Source of the DNA: Archilochus colubris
Taxonomy: Eukaryota > Chordata > Aves > Apodiformes > Trochilidae
DNA: 64,000 bases
Assembly: GCA_023079485.1 (NCBI GenBank)
Contig: CM041085.1
Span: 95,863,115 to 95,927,114 of the forward strand
Direction of reading: 5' to 3'
The position numbers were made by a program, and so were the translations under genes. Positions 24,201-36,200 of the stretch are shown here, piece by piece. Positions within the stretch are counted from its first letter, which is position 1. Every line of letters starts with the position of its first letter. The notes below the pieces were generated by a model. The model was not told the origin of the DNA and made no database searches. It saw nothing but the letters and a program-made list of their open reading frames with translations.

Positions 24201-27200
24201 ATCTTTCTGGTTTCGAAAAACTAAAGAAACTCTAGATTATCAGCATTTATTTCCTTAAAACCATTTTAAAGTTACATGTAATAAACCTGACCCTTCTTGA
24301 CAAGTGAAGTATTAAAGAGAGCAAATAGGAAATTGCAAGCTTCTAAGTATGAGGACTTCATTTATTTTTCCCTAAGCTTGTGAATATGCTTCGAAGTGTA
24401 ATAGTAAATGCTTAAAAATTTACCATGAAAGAAGTATCTGGCAGAAGACCAAGAAAGCATTTCTAACTATGAATTACTTGTCTGGGTATGGCCTTTCTTT
24501 TAAGTTTGTACTGAGGATTGGTTTTGTTTTCTGACCCTAGGTTAGGGCAGGGTCTACTTGCAACAAGCATTAATTTCTTGGAGGATGTTTCTCTTGAGGT
24601 CTGTGGTTCTGGTTCTGTGTTTTCTTTATTTTTGTTGATATTTAATAACTGTGTTAGTTGTTTTTATTAGCTTTCTAGTATTTATTAAAAGTAGATGTGT
24701 GTGCTTCTGATTAGACACTTGCTAATTGTAGAGTTTTTAAATTTTGTTTTTTAATGGCCCTCATAGTCTCAGGACGTGGTCAGATTTATAACCATTTTTA
24801 AAGGACTTGGGATTTACTGATCAGTGTTTAGCATCATCCTTATAAAAATTAAAATTTAAGAGTTGCCAAAGAAGGATAAATGTATACAAGTTGAAATGTA
24901 TATTATTGAATTTTTTCTGTATAAAGCATGCTGTTCTGCTTTTGGTTTTTGTATTTTCCCTAGTTCTGAAAAAGGAAATTAAAATGCAGAGAGCCTAGGC
25001 AGAGTCTCAGATCTTGTGGAAACAAACTATTTGATCTTCTATGTCTACTTCATTTATTTAAGAAAGATGAGTAGAACTACTAGGCTATTAGTATTCCTAA
25101 GTTTAAGGGTTTTTTACAAAAGGGAATCCATGTTATGCTGTATAAAAAAAAAATAAAACAAAACCTGAATGCAATTAATTAAATAAAAATGTGAATATTT
25201 TTCAACTGTGAAGTACTCCAGTATTGATATCTTGTATCAGGAACCCCTGTTAAAAGTAGTATAGCTGTGTGTTTATTTTTTTTGTGTGGTTGTCATCTTA
25301 CTTTTCCATTGATGTTATTAATACCATCAGTATCCTGCGTTCAAGAAATCCTTGTTGGGATGTCTGAACTGTGCCCTTACTCATTCTAATCCTGTTTTCC
25401 TGTAGCCATCCTATTAGAGATTAAGCTTGACAGAAATGCCTAGAAGACAAAACTTGTCTAAAAAATGTGTGGATAGCCTTGACTCTTGGTTGATCAAACT
25501 GTTGAAGTGCAAATGCTTGAGAAATTAAACTAGCAGCACCTAATGCAGTAAGCAGCTTTAGAGACTTGTTAATAATTCAGCTTCATTTTAATTAATTACT
25601 CTGGGAAGCCGTCTGTTATGAATAAGCTAAAGAGCAATGGAGATTATAATTATTATAGAACGAAGTGTTGTCACGCACCCTTATGTTCTTAGGGTTTTAA
25701 AAATCCTAATGAAGTGGCATTACACTCTGAAAATGGGACAGCTATATCCAGAAGTGAGTAGAGTGTTTGAAGACAGTAGCCTGTAGGTGGCTATGGTAGG
25801 AATGGTGTCCAACCCCATGTACAAGTAGCTGTGTGCCTGGGGGGAACGTAGAGATCTGGGGTCTGAGGAAGGAAGGACCAAAAGACAAACTTCACCTGTC
25901 GGTTCAGATTCAGTGGGCTGCAGGTACAGTGCCTGTCACTTCTGTTGTGAAAGAAACAGACTTGTAGTTCAGTCTCCAGTTCCTTTAGCAATGCCTTCTT
26001 TGGTTTGGTTTGGTTTTTTTGCATGTTGGCAGATTCCTTTTCCAGTGTTCTCATAAACATTCTTCCCTTCATCTTCATTTCCAACAGCTTAGCTGTCATA
26101 GAGAAACCTACTGGCCACTTTGACAACTGAAAGCAATTTAACAAGGAGCTCATCTAATAGTATGTAGCCACTGCCTAATTGGAGTAGAAAGTGCCAGCTT
26201 CAGCTAAAAGTGTAAGCCATCTCTAAAGGTAAATGTAGCCAGCTGCAGGAAAACTAATTAGCTTAAAAAAGGAAACAAGAAAATGGCTTGTGTAAAAACT
26301 TGATAAAGCGGACTTGTTTCAGATAGAGAAGGGCTGATAGCCCTGCAGTTAATCTCACTGTAGCATAGTAATTGTGGGTGTTAGCATTCTCACTGTCCAC
26401 CTTGTCTCCCTGTTTGACATTATTTTTCAAGAGCTGATGACAAAACAGATTGTGCAAGATGCCCTTCCTGCTCCCCTGTACACTGTGGAGTTTATTACTT
26501 TAAGCTGTCGTTGTCAAAATCATAGTTATTTGGAGTCAAATTTAATGTTTTCTGCTGGTACACATGCTTACCTCCTGCCTGTCTTTCCTGCCATCTGTAT
26601 CCTCTGTTACTTGAAGAGGGAAAGTACTGAGCTAAGTTTAGGGCAAATGATTTTACCATAATTTTTGTGCTTTTGTGGTCTGCATTATATTTGTACACAA
26701 GGAGGAATGGACTGTTACTGATGACAGGTGTTGGCCTCTTCTCTCAAGTAATAATGATAGAAGTGGAGGAAAGGGTCTAAAGTAGGGCAGGCTTAGACTA
26801 GATATTAGGAAGAATTTCTTTATTGAGAGAGTAGTCAGGCACTGGGCCAGACTGCCCAGGGAGGCAGTGGAGTTGCCATCTCTGGAGTAGATGTGTGGAT
26901 GAGGTACTTTAGGACATGACTTAGTGATTGTGGTGGTTTTTTCCAGGTTGATGGTTGAACTCTGTGATCTTAGAAGTCTTGGTTTCAACTGTGATGATTC
27001 TGTGATGAATTCCAGCTATGGAATTTAAAAATGTGTTCTGGGAGGGAGGACAAAAAAACATGTAAAGCCCTAAACTTGGTTTACTTTTATTCTTATGAGC
27101 ACATCCCCATTTCCTGATCTCATTTCAGGCAGGTCCCAGTAATGACATAATCACTTAATCAGTGAGGGTAATTAACTATTGCAACAGGGAGATCACATTT

Positions 27201-30200
27201 TAGATTCAGTACTGTTGCATTTATTTTAAAAAATACATATTTATTGGCAGACATGTATTTGGATTTTGAAAATTACTTTGAACAAATAAGATCGGGATCA
27301 CCAGTAGAAATAACTGAGCTGAGTACTAAACTTCACATTGATAGCTTCATTCTTCTGTTCACAAAGCTAAAATTCTTAGGCAGCTAATCAAAAGATTGCC
27401 TATAATCATACGCCAGGACCTATATGAGACACTGAAGCTTTTAAGTTAAGTAACTTAAACTATACAGCTATTTATTCATCATTACCTCATATCTTAAGCT
27501 TTCAAAATACAACAAAATAACTTGTACCAGTTTTGAAATGAGTTATCTGAATTTTAAAACTGTTATCTGCCTGTAGTCAGATAACTCTCTGGAAAGTATT
27601 CTGTTTCTTGCTTTCCTTAAGATTCTTCCCCTGTTTCACACTGTTTGTTTTGTGCTGTTTTCATTACTTTTTCCAAGGAAATGTAGGCATTTTTATGGTT
27701 CAGAGGAAAAAAATTCTTCCTCAGACCTTGAGTGAGAGCAAGAGGAAGAAGGATTTGTACTTTTTTAATGTGTTTTCTCTGTGACAAAGAATGTCTGCCA
27801 CTTCTAATGTAATGAAACTGAGGCTGAGTTATAATAGTGAGTCCTGTCTCCAATAAAATGGGTTCTAATACAGCATTTCTAGGTCTACAGAAAAATCTAA
27901 GAATTAGTGTCTGAGTTGGAGGTAGTGAGGAAAACAAGTCTGAGCTTTCTTATTCCTTTTTTTTTAATGAATTTCCCGTCCCAACCTTGGGCCTTGTAAA
28001 AGGGGGGTATATCTTTGTTGATCTTGACTTCCTTCTGACTTTTTTTTGCCATCAAGCTGAAGGAAAAGTACTTCTGAAGATTGTCTCAATATTTCTTACT
28101 AGTCCTCTGAGCATCAAGCCTCTTCCCTTCCTTATTTTTTTGGTCTTTGGCAGTTTTAGGAGTTGAAGATCTCAGCACTGGTGGATAGCAGCACTATAGT
28201 TACATGCTTCTCAGTTGGATGATGAATCTGAGTAATGAAGTGTTAACTTTTTTTCTTTTAACAGGTGTTTGAACAGTAGATTTTAATAACATTGAAAGCT
28301 AATTTAAACACAAAATAATTTAAAAACTGAATAAAATCCACAGTAGATAGCTTATCCTAAGTGCAGAGTGTTTAACAAAAAGGTAACTAAGTTGGCAATA
28401 TTTGTAGTATTTGAGGTATTTATTACAAGGTGAGTGCATGGATCATCATTCATTAGGATGCTATCATTATTCTTCTTTACATTCTCCCTGCCTTATAATC
28501 ATACTTGTGTTTGAACAGGAAGGCTGAAATATAGCTTGTCAAATATTAAGTAGACTCATCTTTCAAAGAAGTATTACCATTTGCTTAGTTGAAATGGGTT
28601 GAGAATCCATCCCACCAATATCATGGGAGCCACTCAATAATTGTATCTGGTTTCACTGCAAATCTAGTAAATATCTTAGTACACTGAAAGGACAAACTCT
28701 AAGGCTGGCCTGCAGCTATCCTCTTCCTTTCCTTTTCTCTTCAATTTGCATGTTCCTCACAAGGAAGAGAGTTGGGAATCTAGCTGCTGCAAGAGTTGGT
28801 TCCAGACCCTAAGCAGTAGGTAATGTTGGCTTCTTAGAGATCTGCCTGGTGAAACCTTGTGCTCCTCTGAGTTTCTAAGAACTCAGTCAAGAGGAGCACA
28901 TTCAGATTGTAATACAATAGGCTTATTTCCTTACATGGAAAAGATGGAATGAAAAAGAAATTATTTGTGCTCATCCATCTTGGCTTTCCATCAGTTTGAT
29001 AACAGGCAAGTCATTACAGGATAAGCCCTGGGGTATGGCTAGAAAAAGGAATTTTCTTTGAAAAATCAACTTTAATGACCTAGTTTTATTTATCTTATAA
29101 AATGTACTGAATCACTAAATCTTAAAAACAAGTGCTTAGTGCTCACAAATAGTACATTGTCATCTCCATTTTTTGAGAAGAGGGAGCAACCTCTGTAATC
29201 TAGACTTGCTCTTTTTAATGAAGTTAAGTACTCCTGGTGATGTGAAGTGTCAGGAGGAAGGTTTGAATGAACTGACTTGTGTGACAGCATCTTACCAGAC
29301 ACAAATAATAAACACCCTAAGAATCATGAGCAGCCTTCTGTATTATGGTGAAGTTTCTACAGAAAAAAATCTGTGAATGCAGTGAAAACATGCTATTTCT
29401 TGAGCATCAAAAATAGTGGAATTTTCTGTTCAAATTTGTTGTCTGAATCTGTGCAATTGTGCATTTAGGAATAGAATGGCACACTTTTCAAAGTTTTACC
29501 TGGCAAGCAGAGAGATTTAGCATTCAGAACAGCATAGCAGACACCTTGAAGTTTTAAAGCTGAAGGGAACTATGCAGAAGAGCATACTTTTTCAGTATTC
29601 TGATACAAGTTTTGGTGCCAGTAGAATACATGGCACTAGCAAATAATGTAATGTGAGATTACTGAATGTCTTTTGGACATCCAGTCAACTTTTATTTAAA
29701 AAGAGATGAAGAATCTTTGGAAGAAGTGTGTTTTTGGCCAAAAACTGGCTTGAGTGACTCTATCTGTGCTGTAAAGCACAGATAATGGGGGAGATGGATG
29801 GGCAGTAATATCTGCAGATGATTTTTTTTTAGATTTGCTTTTAAGATTTTTGCTTTTTTTACAGATTTGCTTAAGGTTCATGCTGATGAAGGAAAATTTG
29901 ATATCCTTACATTGATCAACTGAAAAAGTACTTATTTTTCAATGCCCTCAAGGTCTGTATTTTCTACAGTTGGTCACTGGCATCACATTTGCTACTCTTC
30001 AATTTATGATGAATTTCTGGAGGAGACAAAGCTCTGTTGCCCACTGTCTTTAAAGATACTTGTCTTGCTAGTCAGTTGAGGGGAAGGTGATAGTGCATCT
30101 ATAGTGTGCAGAGATAGAGGAGATGAATATGTGCATTAGGGATTGACACAGTTGTCATATTATGCACTTATATATAATAAAAATTAGGAATAGCTAAACT

Positions 30201-33200
30201 ATGGTCATATATGTAGAAATTTAGTTTGATAAAAAATTTTAAAGGAGGTAATAGACCTTCTTCAAGCCTTACTTTTGTCCAGATCATATCCACTGTAACA
30301 CCATGCACTAAATGCTTACAAAGAATATTGACTTTTTTAGAAGGTCACTGAACTAATCAGACCTTGGCTTTGATCCAGCGTCGCTTCTTTTGCTTTTCTT
30401 TAAAGATCTCTTTTGGGGGCTAAACTTTTTTCTTCCATTTGGAGAAGAGGTAGTGAGGTTTTTTCCAAGGGATAATTTGGGAGAAAAGATCAGTCTTTGT
30501 CAGCTTGGGCTAGGTTGATGGCTGTTGGAGAGAGGCTTTGAGATGCTCTAGTTAACTTCTGGACTTGAGTCCTTTCTTTGGTCTATGGGGCCCTGCCTTG
30601 GGGGAACACAAGCTTTACATTTCAGGGAAGCACATCCTGAGAAAGACTGTTTCTGTGTAACGTTTTGAAACTGTTATGGAGTGCTGGTGTCCTGGGCTGC
30701 AGGAGGGTCTCTGTGAGGAGAGGCTGGGGCTGCCCCACGCCCAACACAGCTGGTCCCAGATGGACCCAACTGCCTCCACCGTGGGGCACAGCTGAGCCCC
30801 CCAGCTAAAGTGGTGGCTTCACAGGGAAAATACATGTAAGAAAGAAGAGAACACTCCTGAGAGAGTGACAATTTCACAAGAAGTGACAAACAGTGGGAAC
30901 ACCAGGGTCAGAGGAGGAGGTGCTCTGTGGTTGAGCAAATGTTCCTGAAGGACTGCAGCCTATGGAGAACCCCCAATGGCAAAGGGGGAGAGTGAGAAAA
31001 AGGAGCAGCAGAAAGAAACCATTATATAATGACTGTAAACACCCACCACCACCTTGCACTGCTCACTGCATTGCTGAAGGGGCTGAGTGTGACCTGCAGG
31101 GAGAGGAAAATTTTGTATTGAATATGAGCTGGGGAGGAGAGGTGTTTTTTCTAAGTGTTTTAATGTTTGTTGCTTTTTATTTTGTTTCTGTTCCCTAATA
31201 CCTGAGTGTCACAATCTCTCTTGCCTGCAGTAGTTGGTAAGTATTCTCCTCGTCTTTCACCTACAAGCTCTCTCATTCTTGTTCTTACCACTTTTTTCCT
31301 ACTCTTGTCGCACTGAGAAGAGAGTGAGCATTTGGGGGATGGGGGAGATATTTTGGTTGATAGCCAGGGTTGACCCACTGTAGAAACTGGAAGTGATTCC
31401 TTCTTGGCCCAGGATTTTCTCAGTCAAAATAATAAGCAAAGTACCGAGGTCATGTGAATGTGTGTTCTGGCCATGTCTAGCCTTGAGATGGGCTCAAGCA
31501 TGCTTTGTGTTCAGGCCATCTGGAAGCCATGCTAGTGTTAGGTACCACTGTTCTGAGGTGCAGGTAGGGGAATGTTTAAGGATACTGAGAAGTGGCCTTA
31601 AAGCAAAATATCCTGTGTCATCCTGCAATGATGACAGACTGTACAGTTTGTAAGTGTAAATGGCTATGGCAAGATGGAAGCTTTACCCTCATCTTCCTCT
31701 TAAAAGTTCTGATATTTGTTTGTAGTAGGACAGCAGATGGTAACATAGCCATACTACTGACATATTTAAAAGTGCAGCCTTGGTAATGGTGTAGTTTAGA
31801 TGCACTTAGCTACTCTGTGCACTAGGTTGATCTACATGCAAAGGAATATTTTGGGGGAATTCTGGGACGAAGGATATGTATAGGAGACAACTGGATTAAA
31901 AATATTTATTCTGCTTTCTTATTTTGTCTTAAAGAGTAATTCTGATTTGATTTGTTTTGTAAATGTATTTGAGATGTTTTGGGGTAACATTTTTTTTCCA
32001 TAAAACAAAATTCAGAAATGATACTCATTACTTAAAACTAGTAGAAAGAAGAGCATTCTTGAGTATCTCCGGTATCTGACTACCTTTGCTGGTCAAACAT
32101 TGGTTTGACATACTTATGCAGGATTAGCAAAGATTTATGCTTGATCTGTGGTTTGTAAAGCACTTTAAGATGTATAAGGGATGAATATGTATATAATTTG
32201 AGGACTCACATTTAAACAAGTTGACTTCAAAAAATATTTTGTCATCACTCACATAATGAAAGTATTTAATATTACTCTTTGTAAGATCAGATGTTACAGA
32301 TAGTCCCCTGTAATCTTTTAAGTGTAACTGTTTTGACCGGTAAAATCAATATCCCAATTTATCTACTTCTTTTATGATTAAAGAGTTTGAGTTGGTTGGG
32401 GCTACTGCAAATAAAATTTAATGTTCTCATGGTCATCTTTGTTTTACAAAACCTAAATTTTAAGGGAAAAAAGAGGAAATTTGAAAATTTTCAGAAGGGA
32501 GTAACTCAAGAAACATTTATACATCCTCATAATTTAAAACTATTACCATTTAGCCCTTGATCATTAATCAACTTGGGCAGGGGAAAAAATAATCAATGCA
32601 AGTACTGCCTGTTCAGTGATTTGGCAGCATCTTCACAAAAAAGATCTGTCGAAGAATAATTCCAAATTATTTTTAGGACATGTTTTTCCAAATCACATAA
32701 TTGCTTTTTGTATTTCTGTATTATTTACTTCTTTTCCTTTATTATCCTTCAGAGTAAGTATTATCAATAACTGTTTGAAATGTTCTGCCTTGGTGAAGAA
32801 AAAAATAATAACTTCCTAATGTGTTTTCAGAACAAAGGTATTACATCCAAATGATAAAAACAACCGTGATGTTTTGGTTTTGTTGGGGTTTTTTTGTGGT
32901 TTTTTTGTTTTATTTTTTGAAAATTGCCTTATGTGTTTGGAAATGTACTTTATCATAGGTATCTGAGACTATCAGCCATGCCAGAGTCTTTCAAGTGTGT
33001 CTTCTGAGAAGTGTCCATGTATAGTTAAATTACGTATTAGAAACTGATCCCTAACAAGAATTATGTCTATCAGACACAACTGCATTTTTAATGTTTAGGT
33101 ATTTGTTCAAGCATAGCTGCAGTTTGGTAATAGACTTGGATCATCTGGGATCTTCTGGCAAGTTTGTGGTGGAAGAAGGCTAATTGCATCTACCTACCAT

Positions 33201-36200
33201 AGATGTTTTTACTATTTGTTATTTTAACAGTTCTATCAACCTCTTTTTTAAGGGGCAAATTGCCCCAAAGAAGGAAAGGTTAATTCTGTGTCTGTGCTGG
33301 CTTAGGGAGCTGGCTGAGTGTAGAAAGAACACACTGAACCATATAAAATGACATTGCAGCATCTGGAGACATCCTGAGCATCCTGGCCTTCTGGGGAGGC
33401 TTTTGTCCCCCTGTAGTTCATTTCTACTCTTGTCACTACTGAGCAAAAAAAAATAGTCTGCTATTTAGACTGGGTTTGTGTAACTGGAGCAGAGATTCAT
33501 CTCTCTCATTCCTACAGTTACTTCTCAGTTACTCCTACAGTTACTTTGGTGAACAAATGAAGTTTATACTGCCATTCTTGCATGTATTTTTAAATACCTT
33601 TTAATGGGGCAAGAAATCATACAACAGCTGTCTACTGCCATCATCACAAATGGTTTCCTATACAATGAAACAGTTGGAAAGCTGGCCCTGGATACTCTCT
33701 TCCCTCCAGAAAGTAGAAAAAAAGATGAGGAGATGAGCCCTCTTGGGCAGGCAGTGCTTAGGCTTAGTCAAAGTGTGGCTTTCAAACTCTATCTTTGACC
33801 CCTTCAGAACAGCATAGACTGTGTTTATAAGGCCTGCAGATGGACAAACCTCAGATCTGTGATTCTTTTTTTATGGTAGCTATCATTTCATGATCAACTT
33901 CTTTCTCTCTGTTCAGCCATTTCTTATGAACCAGTTCTTCAAGAAATCTCATGCTGAATGGGGAAAATGTGTCAAGTGTCTCTGAAAATATTACTCTAAG
34001 TAGAAGCTTTTTCTGAGCTTACAGTTACTGCTGGAAACATGTAATCTGTGGAGTATGTGTTGATTTGTAGTAGCTACAGAATTTGGTGATATTTTGCTCC
34101 TCGTAGGATATTTTTAGTGTTCCACTCCTACTTTCTCTAACTTCCTTTTCCTTTTTAGGGACTTTCAAGACCACTTACTGTCATTTTTGTAGGTGGGAAA
34201 ACATTTGAGAATCTATACTGAGATCAATAGCCAGAGACTTTTTTCTTTTCCTGTTTTGTAGGTACTGACAATAGAGTTCTGTCTTCAAGGAAAATGTACA
34301 CGGTGAATCTTCCCCCAGAGGGTTACGTTGCAATTACTACAGATGCTAATAGTAATTCAGTTTCTGAAAACTCAAGCCATAGTGCTGACTCAACAGGTAA
34401 GTTGTATAGTTACTACTATGAGGAATTTTTCTCAAGGGAAAACCTCTTAGCTGGTCTTACCTAGGAGATCCAAGTTGCAGCAATGAAATATTTAAACTAT
34501 TGCTACCAGTGGGTGTCACTGTTTTGCAACATAAGCAAAATGAGGATGTGCATCCCTATGTGTGCATCCCTATGAGCTCACTTCCATTGAAGACCGGGTT
34601 CAACATTTGGTTACAGCCATACAGTGCCACTGACTTAAATAAAGTATGACTCAAGACAAAGTCTTCATCTCCTCCCACTCAAGTGACATATATATGTTCA
34701 TAGTATGCCTACTTACAGTTGTCAGTTTTAGGCGGACATGTTAGATAAAGCTGTTTTAGTAAGTCTTACTCCTGATGCTCTCCCATATTGGGAAAGACTT
34801 AAAGAGCTTTCAAGTTTAGCTCTCCCTGTTAGAACAGACATTCACTTGATAGGAGCTGATGAGAGGACTCATCGATTGTTTAGCATGGAAAGGCCTTCTG
34901 AGGAGAAACTGACCATGTAAACTTCAGAACCAATATTCAGTGTTGTCAAATGATATGAGAAGCAGCACAGGATCTGTAAAAAAGTGTGTTCTAAGTTAAC
35001 TTTGGGTAAAAACATGGTTTTCTGAATGATGTTGCCAGAATTCACTTGATTCTGTCTCTATTAGAAAGAAGTCACAAGCTTAGATAAGACAAATTTATGT
35101 TATTTTTTCAATTGCTATGTTTCTGTCAATGTTTTTTTGTCCATGATTCTGTATCAGTATCATTTGCTAGGGGTAACCTACAGCAAAACAAAACCCAAGT
35201 GAGCCTACTGAGTTAAAACACTTGATAAGCATTATTTATTAAACTACTATATCTGTTTCACCCTGGAGGCTGCCTAAATGTAAGGAAAACCTGAGATAAA
35301 ATATAAAGATGCAGAAAGGCAAATGTTTCTTGCCTTTGAAAGAGGTACTCAGAGGGATGAACTTTTGGCTTGGAGAAGTTAAGTCTGCATGCTGCTCTGA
35401 GCACTGTTCAGAATCAGAATAGGAGTAAAGCTTCGAAGCAGCCAAGTGACTGAAGCAAAATACAACATGACTGGCAGCACATCAAGAATGTTCTTTATCA
35501 GGATGAAATGGCTGAAAGATGCTTTTTGGATTAGGGAAGAAGTAATTTTATCAAAGTAAGATCTTGATGTGGGTGGGAATATGGATAGGAAGGTATCCTT
35601 TCAGATATTAGAGTGATGGTCCCCATCTTTATTTACTAATAAGATTAAATGAAATTTTATAATATTTTGTAGGAAATAGGATTGGACCACTCACTTTTGT
35701 AGAAGGACTTAAGCAATTTCTAAATAAAATATTAGAATACAGGCCTCTGAACACTATTGTAACTGAGATATTAAGGTATAAGCCCAGAAGTTTTGTGGCA
35801 GATATACTCAGCTTCTGTTTGAAGTCTATGAATAAATCTATATATGGTGCATATTAGATATTGATGTATTGCATATCAGTAAAGTGGAATAAATTTTAGG
35901 ATTGTGGTATATTGTCCCTATTTAGGCTCACAGAATCACAGTCATTGAGGTTGGAATATATCACAGTCATGGAGGTTGGAAGATAAGTTGAATCATCAAC
36001 CCAACACCACCAGGCCAAACTAAACCATGTCCTGAAGAGCATTCTCAGCCAGGACAGTAATCAGTAATGTTCTGGTGTTACTTAGTGACAATATTGACTG
36101 TTGAATGGTGATCTCTTGATCCCAGTCTCAGGAAGAGTAGGTTTTGGACTTCAGCTGCTTTTTTAACAGTTATCAAATGCATCTGGAATTTTGTGAGACT

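Larger units (their letters stand above)
17997..34261 (+). other. ERICH1: ERICH1 intron 2 (16.3 kb)
   Basis: The intron runs from a GTGAGA donor to a TTTTGTAG acceptor. It contains CR1-derived pieces at 19030-19400, 19636-20385, 20688-22492 and 26699-27008, a solo LTR near 30660-31382, and hairpins at 28858-28900 and 29761-29784. An AAAT-type simple repeat lies near 19435-19450, and T-rich runs occur near 27957 and 32875-32920. The stretches 22500-26690, 27010-28850 and 31390-34260 appear to be unique AT-rich intron with nothing else recognisable. Confidence 0.85.

Noticed and set aside
25791..26153. 120-codon minus-strand frame in intron 2.
   Set aside because: No recognised domain, no splice signals that fit, and length within chance expectation.
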